In this document: piece by piece, positions 21,596 to 31,696 of the stretch
How the letters are laid out: each line of letters opens with the position of its first letter
How positions within the stretch are numbered: the stretch's first letter is position 1
Source of the DNA: Candidatus Arsenophonus lipoptenae
GTDB taxonomy: Bacteria > Pseudomonadota > Gammaproteobacteria > Enterobacterales > Enterobacteriaceae
NCBI RefSeq assembly: GCF_001534665.1
Contig: NZ_CP013920.1
Location: forward strand, 248,001 to 312,000
Direction: 5' to 3'
DNA: 64,000 bases
The notes under the pieces: model-generated
Seen by the model: only the letters and a program-made list of their open reading frames with translations
What the model was told of the DNA's origin: nothing
Databases searched by the model: none
Translations under genes and position numbers: made by a program

Positions 21596-22678
21596 ATGAA
21601 ATCGCCAGTTGCAGTTATTCATAGTAATGCTATACGCTACAATTTACTACAGATACGGAAAATTGTAGTTCATAGTCGTATAATGGCTATAATAAAAGCT
21701 AATGCCTATGGACATGGTTTATTAGAAATAGCTAAAATTCTTAAAGATTTAGCTGATGGTTTTGGAGTTGCTCGTATTAGTGAAGCAATAATGTTACGTA
21801 ATAACGATATAACTAATCCAATCTTATTATTAGCTGGTTTTGTTAATATTAATGAATTACCTATTATCATTAAAAATGAAATTGACGTTGTTATACAAGA
21901 CATTAAACAAATTGAAATTTTAGAAAAAATTAAATTGCAAAAGTTAATAAAAGTTTGGATGAAAATTGATACTGGTATGCATCGTTTAGGTTTTAGACCT
22001 GAGGAAGCAGAAATATTATATAAAAGATTAATAGAATGCAAAAATATTCAAAAACCTATTAATATTATTAGTCACTTTAGTATGAATGATAAACCAGGAC
22101 TACACGATATTGCATTTCAACAATTAAATTGCTTTAACAATTTTATAAAAAATAAATTAGGTGAAAAATCAATTGCTTCATCTATAGGTATTTTATTATG
22201 GCAAATATCACATTTAGATTGGGTAAGACCTGGCATAATGATTTATGGTGCTTCACCACAAGAAGGAAAACAAGGGAAAGACTTTGGTCTACTACCAGCA
22301 ATGACACTTAAATCTTATTTAATTGCTATTCGTAAACATAAAGCTGGAGAACCTATCGGTTATGGTGGTATTTGGATTAGTGATCATGATACAACCATTG
22401 GTATAGTAGCAATTGGTTATGGAGATGGTTATCCAAGTAATGCTCCATCTGGAACACCAATTTTAATAAATGGGCGCAAAGTTCCTATTGTTGGTAAGGT
22501 ATCTATGGATATGACTTCAGTCAATTTAGGAATTAATAGTCATGATAAAGTTGGAGATGAAGCTATTATATGGGGAGACTTATTACCAGTTGAAGAAATT
22601 GCTAAACATACCGGGATAAGTCATTACGAATTATTAACAAAATTAACATCAAGAGTCCTGATAAAATATCAGGAATAG
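21596..22678 (+). CDS. alr: Alanine racemase, biosynthetic
   Basis: PLP enzyme that makes D-alanine for peptidoglycan. The PLP lysine is Lys34 in AIIKANAYGHG. WMKIDTGMHRLGFRPEEA, ILLWQISHLDWVRPG and the second catalytic block with Tyr in GYGDGYPS follow. The 360 residues match E. coli Alr (359). Together with mrcB and dapB it suggests that the cell still builds a murein wall. It follows dnaB as in E. coli, where tyrB comes next; tyrB is absent. Confidence 0.98.
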   Translation: MKSPVAVIHSNAIRYNLLQIRKIVVHSRIMAIIKANAYGHGLLEIAKILKDLADGFGVARISEAIMLRNNDITNPILLLAGFVNINELPIIIKNEIDVVIQDIKQIEILEKIKLQKLIKVWMKIDTGMHRLGFRPEEAEILYKRLIECKNIQKPINIISHFSMNDKPGLHDIAFQQLNCFNNFIKNKLGEKSIASSIGILLWQISHLDWVRPGIMIYGASPQEGKQGKDFGLLPAMTLKSYLIAIRKHKAGEPIGYGGIWISDHDTTIGIVAIGYGDGYPSNAPSGTPILINGRKVPIVGKVSMDMTSVNLGINSHDKVGDEAIIWGDLLPVEEIAKHTGISHYELLTKLTSRVLIKYQE

Positions 22679-22965
22679 TAAACTTTATTAAAGTTATTTA
22701 AAGTACAACTATTGAATAATAATATTAAACATTTAATATTTTACTATATTTTTAATATTATCATTAATTGATTAACACTATAAACTAATAATTACTCTTT
22801 ATTTTTCAGTTATACATAACCTTTTATAATTTTATTATAAATAATACACAGTTATTATACATTATTACTTATAAAATACAATTTATTATGTAAAATTTGA
22901 TAAATTATTAATTAATTATATTACTAATTTAATTATTAAATAAATAATAAAACAAAAATATTTAA
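22679..22965. other. Spacer between alr and tRNA-Arg
   Basis: About 290 bases of A+T-rich sequence without a gene or visible terminator. E. coli has tyrB after alr; nothing resembling it remains. The order switches here from the 92-minute to the 12-minute region of the E. coli map, so this is a likely rearrangement junction. Confidence 0.5.
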
Positions 22966-23040
22966 CACGCTCTACAGGATTTGAACCTGTGACCTACGGC
23001 TTAGAAGGCCGTTGCTCTATCCAAACTGAGCTAAGAGCGC
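22966..23040 (-). tRNA. argU: tRNA-Arg (anticodon UCU)
   Basis: The minus strand folds as a complete cloverleaf. The acceptor arm starts GCGCTCT, the D arm has AGCTCAGTTTGGATAGAGCA, and the anticodon stem ACGGC/GCCGT encloses CTTCTAA with anticodon TCT. The T arm is ACAGG-TTCAAAT-CCTGT. It decodes AGA and AGG arginine codons and closely resembles E. coli argU, which lies near folD there as well. Three small differences are visible: an extra T in the D loop, a G-U pair closing the acceptor (1-72), and no encoded CCA end. AGA is common in the A+T-rich genes around it, so this tRNA should be heavily used. Confidence 0.96.
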
Positions 23041-23221
23041 TTAAAAAAATTACTTAAAATATCTATCAAAATAGTTTTATTTAAATTATAAAAGAATTAA
23101 AAATTAAAACAATCTTTTTTTATATAGTGAAATACACTTCATATATTTTATCTGCTATACAAAACATAGTTTTATTTCTTTAAAAAAGAAATATTCAATA
23201 ATCTTAATGGATTAAATAATA
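23041..23221. other. Short spacer between tRNA-Arg and folD
   Basis: Divergent promoter space of the tRNA gene and folD. I cannot define a promoter with confidence. Confidence 0.4.
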
Positions 23222-24079
23222 ATGTCAGCAAAAATTATTGATGGAAAAATGATTTCTGAAATAATAAAACAAGAGATCATCAAAAAAGTTACATTAAGGC
23301 TTTCATTAGGTAAGAGAGCTCCAGGAATTGCAGTGATTTTAATCGGTAATCATCCAGCTTCAAAAATTTACGTAAATAGTAAAAGAAAAGCCTGTAAAGA
23401 TGTTGGTTTTATTTCTTATTCCTATGATTTAACAGAAACTATTTTTGAATCTAAACTTTTAAAATTAATAGATAAACTTAATAAAGATAAAACTATTGAT
23501 GGAATACTTATTCAATTACCATTACCTAAAAATATTAATTATATTAAGATACTAGAGCATATAGATCCAAATAAGGATGTTGATGGATTTCATCCCTATA
23601 ATATAGGGCGTCTCTGTCAATGTGCTCCGAGATTACGTCCTTGTACCCCACTAGGTATTATTACATTACTTGAACGATATAAAATAAACTTGTTGGGTCT
23701 AAATGCTGTTATGATAGGAGATTCAAATATCGTAGGTCGTCCTATGGGGCTAGAATTATTACTTGCTGGTTGCATAACTACTATAGCTAATAAATTTAGC
23801 AAAAATTTACCAAAAATAATAAAACAGGCAGATTTACTTATTGTAGCTATTGGTAAACCAAATTTTATTCCTGGTAATTGGATAAAACCAGGTGCTATTG
23901 TTATAGATGTCGGGATAAATAGACTTAAAAATGGAAAATTAACAGGTGATATTTGTTATCTAGAAGCACAACAAAGAGCTAGTTGGATTACTCCTGTACC
24001 AGGTGGTATAGGCCCAATGACTGTAATAACACTAATGCAAAATACATTACAAGCTTGTGAGGAATATAATGACAGTTAA
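23222..24079 (+). CDS. folD: Methylenetetrahydrofolate dehydrogenase / methenyl-THF cyclohydrolase
   Basis: Bifunctional enzyme that interconverts 5,10-methylene- and 10-formyl-tetrahydrofolate, feeding purine synthesis and fMet-tRNA. The catalytic Tyr50 and Lys54 lie in [36 protein letters not shown] and the NADP-binding [11 protein letters not shown] follow, and [11 protein letters not shown] is near the end. The 285 residues match the family. It stands alone near argU, as in E. coli, and belongs functionally with folK at the left of the window. Confidence 0.98.
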   Translation: MSAKIIDGKMISEIIKQEIIKKVTLRLSLGKRAPGIAVILIGNHPASKIYVNSKRKACKDVGFISYSYDLTETIFESKLLKLIDKLNKDKTIDGILIQLPLPKNINYIKILEHIDPNKDVDGFHPYNIGRLCQCAPRLRPCTPLGIITLLERYKINLLGLNAVMIGDSNIVGRPMGLELLLAGCITTIANKFSKNLPKIIKQADLLIVAIGKPNFIPGNWIKPGAIVIDVGINRLKNGKLTGDICYLEAQQRASWITPVPGGIGPMTVITLMQNTLQACEEYNDS

Positions 24080-24888
24080 AATATCAAAATAAATCTTTGA
24101 TATAAATTAAATTAAAAATTTAATACATTAAAAATGTAAAAACTACAATGGTTACTGTAAAGGTTACTGTAAAGTTTTAATATATTAATTATTATAAAAT
24201 ATATAAAATTAATAATTAATTATTTTTACTAAGGTAATGAACCTTTATAAATATTTTAATATACCATTTGAAATATCTTAGATTTCAGAATCTATGATAT
24301 ATATTTCTCATAAATTAAACTTAATATGTTTAATTTAGTATTTATATTACTAAATCACTTGTAAAAAATTAAAAATTAATTTTTTAGTGGTATTTTAAAA
24401 ATAAATTAATATAGCCATCGTAATTATACTTATTATAAATAATAAGTAAAAATAATATTATTGACTTAAATTTTAATAAAGTAATATTTTTAAATTAAGT
24501 AGAATGAAAAAATACCCTTACTAAATATGAGTAAGTTAGTAACTTATAGTAACTAAAACTATAAATTTTGCTATATATCACTATGAATAATAGTGTATAT
24601 TAATATTATCTAAAAGTTAATATATTGAATAATTTATTTAGCGCTTTAGAAAGTTAATTATCTTAAATTTATCGTTTGTAATAAATTTACATTTAAAATA
24701 CAATAGTTAAACAACAATAAAATATGAATTTTTATAAAATTTTATTAAAAAATAAAATTTTTCTAAATTATCAAAAAGTACATAAAATTAATAAAATAAA
24801 TCAAATAAAATAATTTTTATAATTATTTAATATATTCTAATTATATATTTAAATATATTTTTATTAAACTTTAAATGAGGGAATTTTG
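24080..24888. other. Spacer between folD and yajC
   Basis: About 800 bases with no gene. It contains a 12-bp tandem duplication near its left end. In E. coli queA and tgt precede yajC; neither is recognisable. The GAGGGA ribosome-binding site of yajC marks its right edge. Confidence 0.5.
24150..24173. repeat. 12-bp perfect tandem duplication
   Basis: GGTTACTGTAAA occurs twice in direct succession (24150-24161 and 24162-24173), about 70 bases after folD. Confidence 0.9.
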
Positions 24889-25221
24889 ATGACTACATTT
24901 ATTTCTAAAGCAATTGCTTCATCTGATAGTCAAGTACATGGAAATACATATTATTTGATTATCATGCTCGTTATTTTTGGATTAATTTTTTATTTTATGA
25001 TTTTAAGACCACAACAAAACCGTGCTAAAGAGCATAAAAAGTTAATTAATTCTATTTCTAAAGGTGATGAAATACTGACAAATGGTGGTTTGATTGGTCG
25101 TGTCACTAAAATATCTGAAACAGATTATATTATTATTGCATTAAATGATACACTTGAAGTAAGCATAAAACGCAATTTTATTGCTGCTGTATTACCAAGA
25201 GGTACAATAAAATCTATTTAA
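24889..25221 (+). CDS. yajC: Sec translocon accessory protein YajC
   Basis: Small single-span membrane protein of the SecDF-YajC complex. One hydrophobic segment at about residues 20-40 ends in FYFMILRPQQNRAKEHKKL, the family signature, followed by KGDEILTNGGLIGRV. I chose ATG at 24889, six bases after GAGGGA; this gives 110 residues, exactly the E. coli length. A TTG one codon earlier is less likely. It heads the yajC-secD-secF operon with 30 bases to secD. Confidence 0.97.
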   Translation: MTTFISKAIASSDSQVHGNTYYLIIMLVIFGLIFYFMILRPQQNRAKEHKKLINSISKGDEILTNGGLIGRVTKISETDYIIIALNDTLEVSIKRNFIAAVLPRGTIKSI

Positions 25222-25251
25222 TTTTTGTTTTTTTTAGAAAGAGAATTTCTA

Positions 25252-27099
25252 GTGCTAAATCACTATCCTATATGGAAATATTTAATACTTATTTTTGTAC
25301 TATTGATTAGTATAATATATACAATTCCAAATTTTTATGGAGAATATCCAGCTATCCAAATTACTGGATTAAAAGAAAATATTATCAATAAAAAAACTTT
25401 GAATTTAGTCGCTTCTTTTTTAAAGAAAGAAAAAATAATAAGTAAAGAAATTATATTAAAAAATGGTAAGATTTTTATTTGCTTCAATAATTCAGATACA
25501 CAAATGCACGCATATGACGTTTTAACTGTAGGTTTAGGCAATAAATATATTGTAACATTAAATTTAATACCTGCTACCCCTAATTGGTTGCGTAAATTAA
25601 ATAGTAAACCAATAAAATTAGGATTAGATTTACGTGGTGGTGTTCATTTTTTAATGGAAATAGATATGGATAAAATATTATCCAAAATACAAGAAAAAAC
25701 TATAAATAGGTTAGTTAATGATTTACAAAAAAAAAGCATTAAATATTCTAATATATGTAAATTAGATAATTATAGTATTAGAATTATTTTTCTAAATAAA
25801 AATAGTTTTTTAAAAGCTAAATCTCATATAACAAAGCATTATGACGAATTAAATATTACCAATGATAGTAATAATATACTAAAAATAAGTATTACAGATA
25901 AAAAAATACGTGAGGTAAAGAATAATGTAATATCACAAAATATTAATATTATTCGTAATAGAATTAATCAATTAGGTATATTAGAAGCTTTGATTCATTA
26001 TCAAGGATCTGATCGTATCGCAGTTGAAATGCCAGGAATTCAAGATATTGCACGAGCAAAAAATATTTTAGGAGCAACTGCAACACTAGAATTTCGTCTA
26101 ATTAATAATAATATAGATCAATTTGCTATTATTAATAATAATATTCCTAATGATTCTGAAATAAAATATACTAAATATGGAGATCCTGTTGTTTTATATA
26201 AAAATGTTGTTTTAACAGGTGATCATATCACTGATGCGAAATTTAATTTCGACGAAATTGGTAACCCACAGGTTACCATTGATCTAGATAGTATTGGTGG
26301 ATCTATTATGTACAAATTTACCCACGATAATCAAGATAAATGGATGGCAACTTTATTTGTTGAATATGAAGATATTGGTCATAAATATGATAATGGTCGA
26401 ATTATTTTAACAAAAAGTGAAAAAATTATTAATATAGCTAAAATTTCTGGAGTTTTTGGTAATAAATTTCGTATAACTGGTATTAATGATCTACCAGAAG
26501 TTCGTCAATTATCTTTACTACTACGTGCTGGTACATTACTTGCACCACTTAAAATTGTTGAAGAACGTATCATTGGGCCAACATTAGGTTTAAAAAATAT
26601 AAAAAAAGGAATACAAGCATCTTTAGCAGGTTTATTTACTTCTATTATATTTATGGTGCTTTACTATCGCAAATTCGGCTTCATCGCTAGTTCTGCATTA
26701 TTAGCGAATTTAATTTTAGTCATTGGAATAATGTCTTTATTACCAGGAATGACTCTTACTATGCCTGGGATTGCAGGTATTATTTTAACACTTGCTATTG
26801 CTGTTGACGCTAATGTATTGATTAATGAACGTATTAAAGAAGAATTAAAAAATGGTCGTTCTATACAACAAGCGATACATAGAGGTTATAAAGGAGCATT
26901 GTCAAGTATATTAGATGCAAATTTAACTACTGTAATTACAATAACTATTTTGTATATAGTAGGAACTGGTGTAATTAAAAGTTTTGCCATTAGTACAGCA
27001 ATTGGTATTATAACCTCTATGTTTAGTTCTATTATTGGAACACGTGCTATAGTAAATTTACTATATGGTGGGAAAAATATCAAAAAATTATCTATTTAA
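25252..27099 (+). CDS. secD: Protein translocase subunit SecD
   Basis: Inner-membrane partner of SecYEG that uses the proton gradient to finish export of proteins. One N-terminal membrane segment is followed by a large periplasmic part with KLGLDLRGGVHFLMEIDMD near 117-135. A five-span C-terminal bundle contains GIILTLAIAVDANVLINERIKEE. I chose GTG at 25252: MLNHYPIWKY then aligns with E. coli MLNRYPLWKY, and the length becomes 615, identical to E. coli. A longer in-frame start at TTG 25225 adds residues with no counterpart. It lies between yajC and secF. Confidence 0.97.
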   Translation: MLNHYPIWKYLILIFVLLISIIYTIPNFYGEYPAIQITGLKENIINKKTLNLVASFLKKEKIISKEIILKNGKIFICFNNSDTQMHAYDVLTVGLGNKYIVTLNLIPATPNWLRKLNSKPIKLGLDLRGGVHFLMEIDMDKILSKIQEKTINRLVNDLQKKSIKYSNICKLDNYSIRIIFLNKNSFLKAKSHITKHYDELNITNDSNNILKISITDKKIREVKNNVISQNINIIRNRINQLGILEALIHYQGSDRIAVEMPGIQDIARAKNILGATATLEFRLINNNIDQFAIINNNIPNDSEIKYTKYGDPVVLYKNVVLTGDHITDAKFNFDEIGNPQVTIDLDSIGGSIMYKFTHDNQDKWMATLFVEYEDIGHKYDNGRIILTKSEKIINIAKISGVFGNKFRITGINDLPEVRQLSLLLRAGTLLAPLKIVEERIIGPTLGLKNIKKGIQASLAGLFTSIIFMVLYYRKFGFIASSALLANLILVIGIMSLLPGMTLTMPGIAGIILTLAIAVDANVLINERIKEELKNGRSIQQAIHRGYKGALSSILDANLTTVITITILYIVGTGVIKSFAISTAIGIITSMFSSIIGTRAIVNLLYGGKNIKKLSI

Positions 27100-27128
27100 A
27101 GTTATCTATTAAAGGAAATTAATTTTAA

Positions 27129-28046
27129 GTGCAAAAATATAATATAGAACAATTGAATCATGGTCGTAAAGTAATTGATTTTATGTACTGGGACTATTTA
27201 GCTTTTTATATTTCAATTATATTATCTATTATTTCTATTACAATAATATTAACACAAGGATTTAACTGGGGGTTAGATTTTACAGGAGGGAATATTATTG
27301 AAATTACTCTAAGTAAACCTATAGAACTTGATAAAATTAGAAATTATTTAAATCAAAATGGATATAAAGATCCATTAATTCAAAATTTTGGAAATAGTAG
27401 AAATATTGTTATTAGATTAAGATTTTCTAAAGAAAATATAAATAAAGACATTAGTGAAAATATTATCACAATTATTAAAAAAAAAATTGATAATCAAGCG
27501 ACACTGCAACGTATTGAATTTATTGGTCCTAATATTAGTAATGAATTAACACAAACAGGAATAATAGCAATCTTATCTTCTTTAATATCCGTTTTAATTT
27601 ACGTTAGCATTCGTTTTGAGTGGAGGTTAGCTATTGGAGCAGTTATATCATTAATTCATGATTTAATTATTACATTAGGTGCTATATCTCTTTTTAAAAT
27701 TGAAGTAGATATGACTATCCTTGCTTCATTAATGTCAGTTATAGGTTATTCTTTAAATGATAGCATTGTTGTATCAGATCGGATTCGAGAAAATTTCCTA
27801 ACTATCCAGATAGGAACTACTTATGAAATCTTAAATGTTTCATTAACTCAAACATTAAGCAGAACACTCATTACATCAGGAACTTCATTATTAGTTATAT
27901 TAATGTTATATTTTTTAGGTGGATTAGTTATGAAAGGGTTTTCATTAGTAATGATAATCGGTATTACCATTGGAACTTTTTCTTCAATTTATATATCTTC
28001 TACTTTAGCATTAAAGATGGGGATAAAACGAAAACATCTACTTTAA
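27129..28046 (+). CDS. secF: Protein translocase subunit SecF
   Basis: Forms the SecDF complex with SecD. IEQLNHGRKVIDFMYWDY at the start, FNWGLDFTGGNIIEI near 40-54 and SLMSVIGYSLNDSIVVSDRIREN in the membrane bundle are diagnostic. It starts with GTG after AAGGAAATTAATTTTAA. The 305 residues are shorter than E. coli SecF (323), because the C-terminal cytoplasmic tail is trimmed. Third gene of the yajC operon. In E. coli nrdR separates it from ribD; nrdR is gone. Confidence 0.97.
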   Translation: MQKYNIEQLNHGRKVIDFMYWDYLAFYISIILSIISITIILTQGFNWGLDFTGGNIIEITLSKPIELDKIRNYLNQNGYKDPLIQNFGNSRNIVIRLRFSKENINKDISENIITIIKKKIDNQATLQRIEFIGPNISNELTQTGIIAILSSLISVLIYVSIRFEWRLAIGAVISLIHDLIITLGAISLFKIEVDMTILASLMSVIGYSLNDSIVVSDRIRENFLTIQIGTTYEILNVSLTQTLSRTLITSGTSLLVILMLYFLGGLVMKGFSLVMIIGITIGTFSSIYISSTLALKMGIKRKHLL

Positions 28047-28467
28047 AAAAGTAACAATAAATATTGTTCTAATAATAGAATTTAATATTCTAACAATTAA
28101 CTTCATTTAGCAATTGAAGTAATGTTAATAATAGGAATTTATTTAAAAACGTAATTTAAATTTTATCATCAAAATAGTTTAACTGATTACAAATACCATA
28201 AATAAATAATTTTTAATTATAATATTAAGATATGTAAAAAATTAAAAAAAGTCATCAAGTAATTATAATACAAACAATTATATATCAATACATCTATACA
28301 TTTTATAACAAAAATGTTAAAAAATAGAAGTTTACTATATTAAAAATAATTTGTTTTGCAATTATGTTTATAAAACAAATTAGCTAAAACTAATTATAAT
28401 TTTTACTTTAATAAAATATTACACTATTTCAATAACAATATTGTTAAATATAGGACTATTAAAAATA
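28047..28467. other. Spacer where nrdR would lie
   Basis: About 420 bases between secF and ribD. E. coli has the ribonucleotide reductase repressor gene nrdR here. No zinc-finger or ATP-cone motif of NrdR is visible. Confidence 0.5.
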
Positions 28468-29583
28468 ATGGTTGTAAATGATCAAAAATTCATGAACCAT
28501 GCCTTATTTTTAGCAAAAAAAGGACGCTTTACAACATCACCTAATCCTAATGTAGGTTGTGTAATTGTATCTAATGGTATAATTGTAGGTGATGGTTTTC
28601 ACAGTAAATCTGGAGCACCACATGCTGAAATTTATGCTTTGCAAAAAGCTGGCAAAAAAGCTAATGGAGGTACAGCTTATATAACGTTAGAACCATGTAG
28701 TCATTATGGAAAAACACCTCCTTGTGTAAATGCTCTAATAAATGCTGGCATTCGGCGTGTTGTTGTAGCGCTAAAAGATCCAAATCCTAATGTTTCTGGT
28801 CGTGGTTTAGTTCAATTACAAAAAGCTGGTATAGAAGTAGTATATGGGTTACTTATGGACAAAGCTGAACAGTTAAATTTAGGATTTTTAAAAAGGATGC
28901 GAACCGGATTTCCTTATGTTCAACTGAAATTAGCTACATCACTTGATGGCAAAACAGCTTTAGCATCAGGAGAAAGCAAATGGATTACTTCTCTTAATTC
29001 CAGAAAAGACGTTCAAAAACTTAGAGCTCAAGCAAGTGCTATTTTAACTACTAGTGTCACTGTTTTAGCTGATAATCCTATTTTAAATGTTCGTTGGACA
29101 GATTTCCCTAATAAACTGAAAAATATTTATCCAAAAAATAAAATTAGACAACCAATAAGAATTATTTTAGATAGCAAAAACCAAGTTAACCCTGAACATC
29201 TTATAACGCAAACAAACAGTCCATGTTGGCTTATCCGTCCTAATCCTATATTACAACATTGGTCTAATAATGTTGAACAAATAGTTATTCCAAAATATAA
29301 AAAAAGAATTAATTTAATTATTCTTATGATACAACTAGCTAAACGTGATATTAATTCAATTTTAGTAGAAAGTGGACCAACTCTTGCTAGTGCTTTATTA
29401 AAATTAGATTTAATAGATGAATTAATTATTTATATTTCCCCAAAAATTTTAGGAGAAAAAGCAAGAGAATTAATTAACATTCCAGAATTAAAAAAATTAA
29501 AAGATGCCCCTAAATTTAAATTTATTAATATTAAACTTCTTGGCCCTGATTTACGTGTTAAACTACGCCCATTGAGAAAATAA
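28468..29583 (+). CDS. ribD: Riboflavin biosynthesis deaminase/reductase
   Basis: Bifunctional enzyme carrying out the second and third steps of riboflavin synthesis from GTP. The N-terminal deaminase binds zinc with His52-Ala-Glu54, Cys77 and Cys86 (HAE and PCSHYGKTPPC). The C-terminal reductase contains TSLDGKTALASGESKWIT. ATG at 28468 gives 371 residues, close to E. coli (367), and aligns best; an upstream TTG at 28441 is a weaker option. Followed by ribH and nusB in E. coli order. ribA, ribB and ribC are not in this window, so completeness of the pathway cannot be judged here. Confidence 0.97.
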   Translation: MVVNDQKFMNHALFLAKKGRFTTSPNPNVGCVIVSNGIIVGDGFHSKSGAPHAEIYALQKAGKKANGGTAYITLEPCSHYGKTPPCVNALINAGIRRVVVALKDPNPNVSGRGLVQLQKAGIEVVYGLLMDKAEQLNLGFLKRMRTGFPYVQLKLATSLDGKTALASGESKWITSLNSRKDVQKLRAQASAILTTSVTVLADNPILNVRWTDFPNKLKNIYPKNKIRQPIRIILDSKNQVNPEHLITQTNSPCWLIRPNPILQHWSNNVEQIVIPKYKKRINLIILMIQLAKRDINSILVESGPTLASALLKLDLIDELIIYISPKILGEKARELINIPELKKLKDAPKFKFINIKLLGPDLRVKLRPLRK

Positions 29584-29708
29584 TATATTTTATGTATTTT
29601 ATAAACAATTATAATATAATACTCCAAATAACATAATCAAATTATTAAAATGATTGTAATATAAGTATATATATAATGAATATTATTGTTGATATTTAAG
29701 GAAAAACT

Positions 29709-30179
29709 ATGAAAGTAATAAAATGTAAGCTAGTAGCATCCAAAGCTCGTGTAGCAATTATTGTTGCACGATTTAATAATTTTATAAACAATAGTCTTCT
29801 AGAAGGTGCTATTGATACTTTAGAACGTATTGGGCAAGTTACATCAGAAAATATTACTGTAGTTTGGATTCCTGGAGCTTATGAATTACCTTTATCAACT
29901 AAAATATTAGTAGAAACAAAAAAATATGATGCAATTATTGCACTTGCTAGTATAATACGTGGTGCTACGCAACATTTTAAATATATTGCAACTCAATGTA
30001 GTACTAGCATTACTGATATTTCTATAAAACATAATATTCCTGTTGCTTTTGGTGTATTAATGATAGATAATATAGAACAAGCTATTGAACGAGCAGGGAC
30101 GAAGTTAGGCAATAAAGGTGTTGATGCTGCTTTAGCTGCATTAGAAATGATTAATGTTATTCAGGAGATAAAAACCTGA
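29709..30179 (+). CDS. ribH: 6,7-dimethyl-8-ribityllumazine synthase
   Basis: Condenses the RibD-pathway pyrimidine with 3,4-dihydroxy-2-butanone 4-phosphate to the direct precursor of riboflavin. It is also named ribE in E. coli. The 156 residues match E. coli. ARFNNFI near 20-26, WIPGAYELP at 53-61 and the catalytic His89 in [10 protein letters not shown] are present. An ideal AAGGAAAAACT ribosome-binding site precedes ATG. Only 17 bases separate it from nusB, so the two are co-transcribed. Confidence 0.98.
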   Translation: MKVIKCKLVASKARVAIIVARFNNFINNSLLEGAIDTLERIGQVTSENITVVWIPGAYELPLSTKILVETKKYDAIIALASIIRGATQHFKYIATQCSTSITDISIKHNIPVAFGVLMIDNIEQAIERAGTKLGNKGVDAALAALEMINVIQEIKT

Positions 30180-30196
30180 CGTCTAAGGAGAATTTT

Positions 30197-30616
30197 GTGA
30201 AACCTACTGCTCGTCATCGTGCAAGAAAATGTGCTATTCAAGCTATTTATTCATGGCAATTATCAGGCAATAATATTACTAATGTAGAAATAGATTTTTT
30301 ATTTGAACACGATATGTCAAATGTTGATGTAGTTTACTTTAGTGAATTATTAAAAGGGGTTTCAAACCATATATTAGACTTAGATAAAAAAATGGCTCCT
30401 TATCTTTCACGTCAAATTTGTGAACTAGATCAAATAGAAAAAGCAGTTTTACGTTTAGCAATGTTTGAACTATGCTATCGAGATGATATACCATATAAAG
30501 TTACAATTAATGAAGCTATCGAATTAGCAAAAATTTTTGGAGCCCAAGAAAGTTATAAGTTTATTAATGGTGCACTTGATAAGGTTGTTTCTACTGTATG
30601 CAATGCAAAGAATTAA
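30197..30616 (+). CDS. nusB: Transcription antitermination factor NusB
   Basis: RNA-binding protein that with NusE (S10) marks boxA in rRNA leaders for antitermination. The 139 residues equal the E. coli length. [22 protein letters not shown] at the start and [15 protein letters not shown] near 105-119 are conserved. It starts with GTG behind AAGGAGAATTTT, a strong ribosome-binding site. The operon order ribD-ribH-nusB-thiL-pgpA is that of E. coli. Confidence 0.97.
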   Translation: MKPTARHRARKCAIQAIYSWQLSGNNITNVEIDFLFEHDMSNVDVVYFSELLKGVSNHILDLDKKMAPYLSRQICELDQIEKAVLRLAMFELCYRDDIPYKVTINEAIELAKIFGAQESYKFINGALDKVVSTVCNAKN

Positions 30617-30697
30617 ATTAAAATATTAAATATTGTAATTTTACAATAAAATGATTATTTCAATATTTTAATCAGTTTGAAACTCAAAAACAAAATT

Positions 30698-31696
30698 ATG
30701 ATTTGTAGTGAATTTGATATCATCAATACTTATTTTAATTATAAACAGCAAAATAGAAATGATGTTAATATTGGTATCGGTGATGATTGTGCTTTAATAA
30801 ATATTTCAGAAAAACAACAATTAGCAATCACTACAGATACACTAATTGCTGGAATTCATTTTTTTGATACTATTTCACCAGAAGATTTAGCTTACAAGTC
30901 TTTAGCTGTTAGTTTAAGTGATTTAGCTGCTATGGGTGCAGAGCCAACATGGATTTCTCTAGCATTAACATTACCAAATATTAATGAAGAATGGCTAGAA
31001 AGATTTAGTTTTATCTTATTTAAGCAACTAAATTGCTATGGAATACAACTTATTGGTGGGGATACAACAAAAGGTCCAATGAGTTTAACGTACACAGCTC
31101 ATGGCTTAATTCCTATAGGAGAATCACTGACAAGAAATGGTGCCTGTAAAGGTGATTTGATTTATGTTACTGGAACATTAGGAGATAGTGCTGCAGGGCT
31201 TGCTATTTTAAAATCACATTTAACTGTTAATAATCCAAATGATCGTCATTGGTTAATTCAACGTCATTTAAGACCAGAACCAAAAATTGCACAAGGTAAA
31301 ATGTTACGTAATATTGCTTCTTCAGCAATAGATATTTCTGATGGTTTAGTTTCTGATCTTAGTCATATTTTAAAGATTAGTGGTCATGGTGCTATAATTA
31401 AATTAAATTGGTTGCCTATATCTAGTGTATTATCTAGACAAGTTAGTTTAAAACAAGCATTAATTTCAGCTTTAAACGGTGGGGAGGATTATGAATTATG
31501 CTTTACTGTACCAAATATAAATCTTAGTATATTAGAATCCGTTATTATAAATAATAAAGAAAAATTTTACTGTATAGGTCAAATTACAAAAAAATCAGAT
31601 GGAATTCGTTATTTTTATAACGACAAAGAAATATCATTTAATTTAGTAAAATTTGATCATTTTAATAATAATATTAATAATATTTATAATGACTAA
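30698..31696 (+). CDS. thiL: Thiamine-monophosphate kinase
   Basis: Phosphorylates thiamine monophosphate to thiamine diphosphate. The metal/phosphate-binding GIGDDCALI lies near 26-34. TTDTLIAGIHF, LSDLAAMGAEPTWISLALTLP and LIGGDTTKGP follow. ATG at 30698 gives 332 residues and matches the family N terminus (CxEFxxI); a TTG at 30677 would extend it without counterpart. Its stop overlaps the start of pgpA by eight bases. Since this enzyme needs TMP, the cell must make TMP or obtain it; no other thi gene is in the window, and thiI, next to this locus in E. coli, is gone. Confidence 0.95.
   Translation: MICSEFDIINTYFNYKQQNRNDVNIGIGDDCALINISEKQQLAITTDTLIAGIHFFDTISPEDLAYKSLAVSLSDLAAMGAEPTWISLALTLPNINEEWLERFSFILFKQLNCYGIQLIGGDTTKGPMSLTYTAHGLIPIGESLTRNGACKGDLIYVTGTLGDSAAGLAILKSHLTVNNPNDRHWLIQRHLRPEPKIAQGKMLRNIASSAIDISDGLVSDLSHILKISGHGAIIKLNWLPISSVLSRQVSLKQALISALNGGEDYELCFTVPNINLSILESVIINNKEKFYCIGQITKKSDGIRYFYNDKEISFNLVKFDHFNNNINNIYND

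Noticed and set aside
25225-25251. Upstream TTG start of secD and similar longer starts of dnaB, ribD, thiL, pgpA, sitB and rpmI.
   Set aside because: The shorter starts given in the annotation align with family N termini or have better ribosome-binding sites; the extra residues have no counterpart.
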